This document shows, one piece after another, positions 14,264-16,298 of a stretch of 16,298 bases of DNA (position 1 is its first letter; every line of letters starts with the position of its first letter). Source of the stretch: Gammaproteobacteria bacterium (GTDB taxonomy: Bacteria; Pseudomonadota; Gammaproteobacteria; Steroidobacterales; Steroidobacteraceae); assembly GCA_028293725.1 (NCBI GenBank), contig JAQGOE010000297.1:1-16298 (forward strand). Direction: 5' to 3'. A program made the position numbers and the translations under genes. Below the pieces are notes generated by a model. The model worked only from the letters and a program-made list of their open reading frames with translations. It searched no databases and was not told where the DNA came from.

Positions 14264-14462
14264 AGCCCAGACTCCGCAGCGTCTTGCGACCTAAACCCAC
14301 AAACTTCAGCTTCAGCAGAGCATAGCGCAAGTGAGCTTTGAACGATGGCATTGCACCATCGGAACCGTCGGCACGGACTGCGCGTTATCTGGCTCGAGGG
14401 AGACTCCAACAGAGCGCCGATCCTTTCCCCGGTGATAACAACCTTCCAAACGGAGCAAACTT
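14264..14462. promoter_or_regulatory. Divergent promoter region of hydrolase and FG-GAP genes
   Basis: About 200 bases separate two exported-protein genes read in opposite directions. Both ends carry ribosome sites (GGAG before 14263 on the minus strand; ACGGAGC before 14463). No clear -35/-10 pair is visible. The arrangement allows shared regulation. Confidence 0.35.
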
Positions 14463-15758
14463 ATGGCTTCCAAGCTACGGTTTTCCTTGGCGGCTTGTCT
14501 CATACCCGTTGTATTGAGCATCGTCAGCACGGTGCAGGCGGCTGATACCCCTGCCGCAGACGCCGCGCAGGCGCCGCAACCATCGTGTGCCACGACCCTC
14601 CTGGAACCGAACGACCAAGAAGGTGGCGACGGTTTTGGCTACTCGGTGGCGGTGCATGGCCAGACCGCTTTGGTCGGAATACCGCTCTTCAGTACCGCTT
14701 TCGTTACCCCCCCTGTCCCTCCACCGTACGTCAGCGGGCGTGTCGCCGTCTTCAACTGCGACGCGAGCACGCAAACATGGACCCGCACAGGCACCATCCA
14801 ACTTGCCGCGACGGAAGCCAACCAGCCTATCGGCCTCGGGTTCGCTGTTGCGTTGCAAGGCGACCTGGCGGCCATTGGTGCCCAGTACGGGCTCTATATC
14901 TACAAAAGGCAGGGACAAAACTGGAACCAGGTCGTGAAGCTCCTGCCGAAAGACAATTCGAACGAGCAGTGGGGCGCCGTCCTCGCCTTCAAAGATAACG
15001 TACTCGCGCTCGGGGTCACCGTACCCAGCCTGACCTCAACTATCCCCAATACTTACTACGTGGACGTCTACCAGATCCTCATCCTCGGCGACCATGGGAC
15101 TGCGATCCGAATCGCCCGGCTGAAGCCCTCCGCAGGCGACACTGGTGCGTTCGGGGCTTCCCTGGCGCTCAACGCAGATACGCTGGTAGTGGGCGACCCT
15201 CCGGACACGACGGCTTACGTTTACAGAAGGCGCGGATTTACGTTCACGCTGGAACAGAAGCTCACGGGCGCTGAAGCGACCACGGCCAGCGAGTTCGGAT
15301 CGGCCGTGGCCATTTCGAAGGATGTGATTCTGATCGGAGCACCAGGCGAAAACGCCATCTACAACAACTTCGAAGTTGTTTCCGAGGGCGCTGCTTACGC
15401 GTTCCGCCATGAGTCCGGTCCGGATAGCCCGTGGGTCGAAACCCAGCACTTCACGCCGGCAACCTTAGGCTACGTGTCATACGCCTCCTTCGGAGGTACC
15501 GTAGCGGTAAATGGAAAGGGACAGGCCGTGATCGGCACCCCCGGGGCTTACGATTTCGAGACGCAGACTGAATACGGCCCCACCTTCTTGTATACATTGC
15601 AGGGGGGCCAATTCGCGCTGACATCGCTACTGAGTTCCGAGCAGCCCCCCGCGACTTCTATGGGAATCACCAATGAGTACGTGATTACCGGATACCTTGA
15701 CGAGGGCCTTAACTCAGGCGCGGAAATCTGGGACCTGGACACGTTGCCCACGAACTGA
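14463..15758 (+). CDS. Secreted FG-GAP repeat (beta-propeller) protein
   Basis: A 431-residue exported protein. Residues 1-27 form a Sec signal peptide (MASKLRFSLAACLIPVVLSI, ending VQA). The rest consists of about six or seven FG-GAP-like blades with the pattern FG-x-S-V-A-V-x-G-x2-A-L-V-G-x-P: GFGYSVAVHGQTALVGIPLF near 56-75, GLGFAVALQGDLAAIGA, WGAVLAFKDNVLALGV, FGASLALNADTLVVGDPP, FGSAVAISKDVILIGAPGE and FGGTVAVNGKGQAVIGTPGA. A last, less regular blade follows. Such repeats build integrin-alpha-like propellers. There is no sorting motif or membrane anchor, so it is probably periplasmic or secreted. The function is unknown; binding of protein or carbohydrate is typical. GGAGC precedes ATG 14463. 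It converges on the EAL gene with only nine bases between stops. Confidence 0.9.
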   Translation: MASKLRFSLAACLIPVVLSIVSTVQAADTPAADAAQAPQPSCATTLLEPNDQEGGDGFGYSVAVHGQTALVGIPLFSTAFVTPPVPPPYVSGRVAVFNCDASTQTWTRTGTIQLAATEANQPIGLGFAVALQGDLAAIGAQYGLYIYKRQGQNWNQVVKLLPKDNSNEQWGAVLAFKDNVLALGVTVPSLTSTIPNTYYVDVYQILILGDHGTAIRIARLKPSAGDTGAFGASLALNADTLVVGDPPDTTAYVYRRRGFTFTLEQKLTGAEATTASEFGSAVAISKDVILIGAPGENAIYNNFEVVSEGAAYAFRHESGPDSPWVETQHFTPATLGYVSYASFGGTVAVNGKGQAVIGTPGAYDFETQTEYGPTFLYTLQGGQFALTSLLSSEQPPATSMGITNEYVITGYLDEGLNSGAEIWDLDTLPTN

Positions 15759-15767
15759 AGCTCCGAT

Positions 15768-16298
15768 TCACACGTTACGCAGCACCCGGTTGAGCCACGT
15801 GTCTTCCACACTCACCGCGGCGGAGTTGGGCGACCGCGTCTGGTGCTCGCGCAGCATATCGACAAAAACGTTGTTGGGAACCGGAACGCTGTAGTGAAAG
15901 CCCTGGTACTGGTCGCAGCCGAGCTCCCGCAGGAAAGCCAGCTGATCCGGCGTTTCGACGCCTTCGGCGATGACCTTCAGGCGCAGGTTGTGGGCGAGTG
16001 AGATGATAGCTCGCACGATCGCCGCGTCGTCGCGATTGGCAACCACGTCGCGGATGAACGCACGATCGATTTTGAGCTTATCGAGCGGCAAGCGGCGCAA
16101 GTAGCTCAGGCTGGAGTAACCGGTGCCGAAGTCATCCACCGAGATTCGCACACCCAGCGCACTGAGTTGTCGCAGAATTTCGATGGATTGCTCGGCATCG
16201 TGCATCACGGCGCTTTCGGTGAGCTCGAGCTCGAGATAGCGCGGCTCGAGCCGCGCCGCGCTCAAGGCGGAGCGAACCACCTCGACCAGGTTCTTCTG
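15768..16298 (-). CDS. EAL-domain c-di-GMP phosphodiesterase, C-terminal part (cut by window edge)
   Basis: The frame is open through the right edge (first visible residues QKNLVEVVRSAL), leaving 176 codons plus the stop. It is the second half of an EAL domain, which hydrolyses c-di-GMP to pGpG. Visible blocks are LELELTES with the catalytic Glu and Thr, the metal-binding DDFGTGYSSL, LDKLKIDRAFI with Lys and Asp, VIAEGVET and QGFHYSVPVP. The key residues in this part are intact, so activity is likely. The first block with the EAL/EVL signature, and any GGDEF, PAS or membrane domain, lies outside. The protein ends in a short tail, EDTWLNRVLRNV, found also in the relic at 11070. It and the cyclase at 9770 supply opposing c-di-GMP activities about 5 kb apart. 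Confidence 0.92.
   Translation of the reverse strand, partial: QKNLVEVVRSALSAARLEPRYLELELTESAVMHDAEQSIEILRQLSALGVRISVDDFGTGYSSLSYLRRLPLDKLKIDRAFIRDVVANRDDAAIVRAIISLAHNLRLKVIAEGVETPDQLAFLRELGCDQYQGFHYSVPVPNNVFVDMLREHQTRSPNSAAVSVEDTWLNRVLRNV

Noticed and set aside
1..16298. Prophage, integron, insertion sequence or CRISPR explanation for the relics
   Set aside because: No transposase, integrase, terminal inverted repeats, attachment duplication or spaced repeats were seen anywhere in the window.

Overview
The window is bacterial, moderately GC-rich and dense with genes. Protein families and signal peptides point to a Gram-negative proteobacterium: a periplasmic BON-domain protein, Crp/Fnr paralogues of a type common in beta- and gammaproteobacteria, a YdiJ-like oxidoreductase relic, and c-di-GMP enzymes. 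A gammaproteobacterium is my best guess, but the sequence alone does not fix the genus. I saw no rRNA, tRNA, CRISPR array, intact transposase or attachment site.

Layout. 1-187 (-) is the start of an exported BON-domain protein, cut by the window edge. 518-3718 (+) is a two-gene unit: a GT4 glycosyltransferase followed 18 nt later by an amylo-alpha-1,6-glucosidase (glycogen debranching) family protein. 3744-6243 is a cluster of four Crp/Fnr-type regulator copies: an intact gene on the minus strand, a heavily deleted plus-strand relic (about 4779-4988), an intact divergent paralogue (5043-5825) and an N-terminal fragment (6028 to about 6230) that ends at a perfect hairpin. 6595-7023 is a GFA-fold zinc protein. 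7173-9080 is a hybrid histidine kinase (REC-PAS-HisKA-HATPase-REC), followed by two small helical proteins of unknown function (9192-9383, 9405-9719). 9770-10834 (-) is a GAF-GGDEF diguanylate cyclase, convergent with the small genes across a perfect palindrome.

The next stretch, 10835-11370, has no intact gene. It holds the 3' tail of a receiver-domain gene broken by a one-base deletion, directly abutting the antisense tail of an EAL-type gene. 11371-11955 is a lone Uma2-family protein. 11984 to about 12304 (-) is the C-terminal stump of a YdiJ-like FAD/Fe-S oxidoreductase. 12419-14263 (-) is an exported CocE/NonD hydrolase, divergent from a secreted FG-GAP repeat protein (14463-15758). The window ends inside an EAL c-di-GMP phosphodiesterase (15768-16298, -).

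How it fits together. The region looks like an accessory signalling and envelope neighbourhood: phosphorelay, c-di-GMP synthesis and breakdown, cyclic-nucleotide-type regulators, polysaccharide metabolism and two exported proteins. No single operon ties these together. The most distinctive property is gene decay: at least five relics (two Crp/Fnr, one receiver, one EAL tail, one oxidoreductase) lie between intact paralogues or unrelated genes, which suggests repeated duplication, recombination and deletion. I did not find a convincing new multi-gene system. The best candidates for something undescribed are the two small proteins behind the hybrid kinase and the Crp/Fnr cluster with its shared promoter block.
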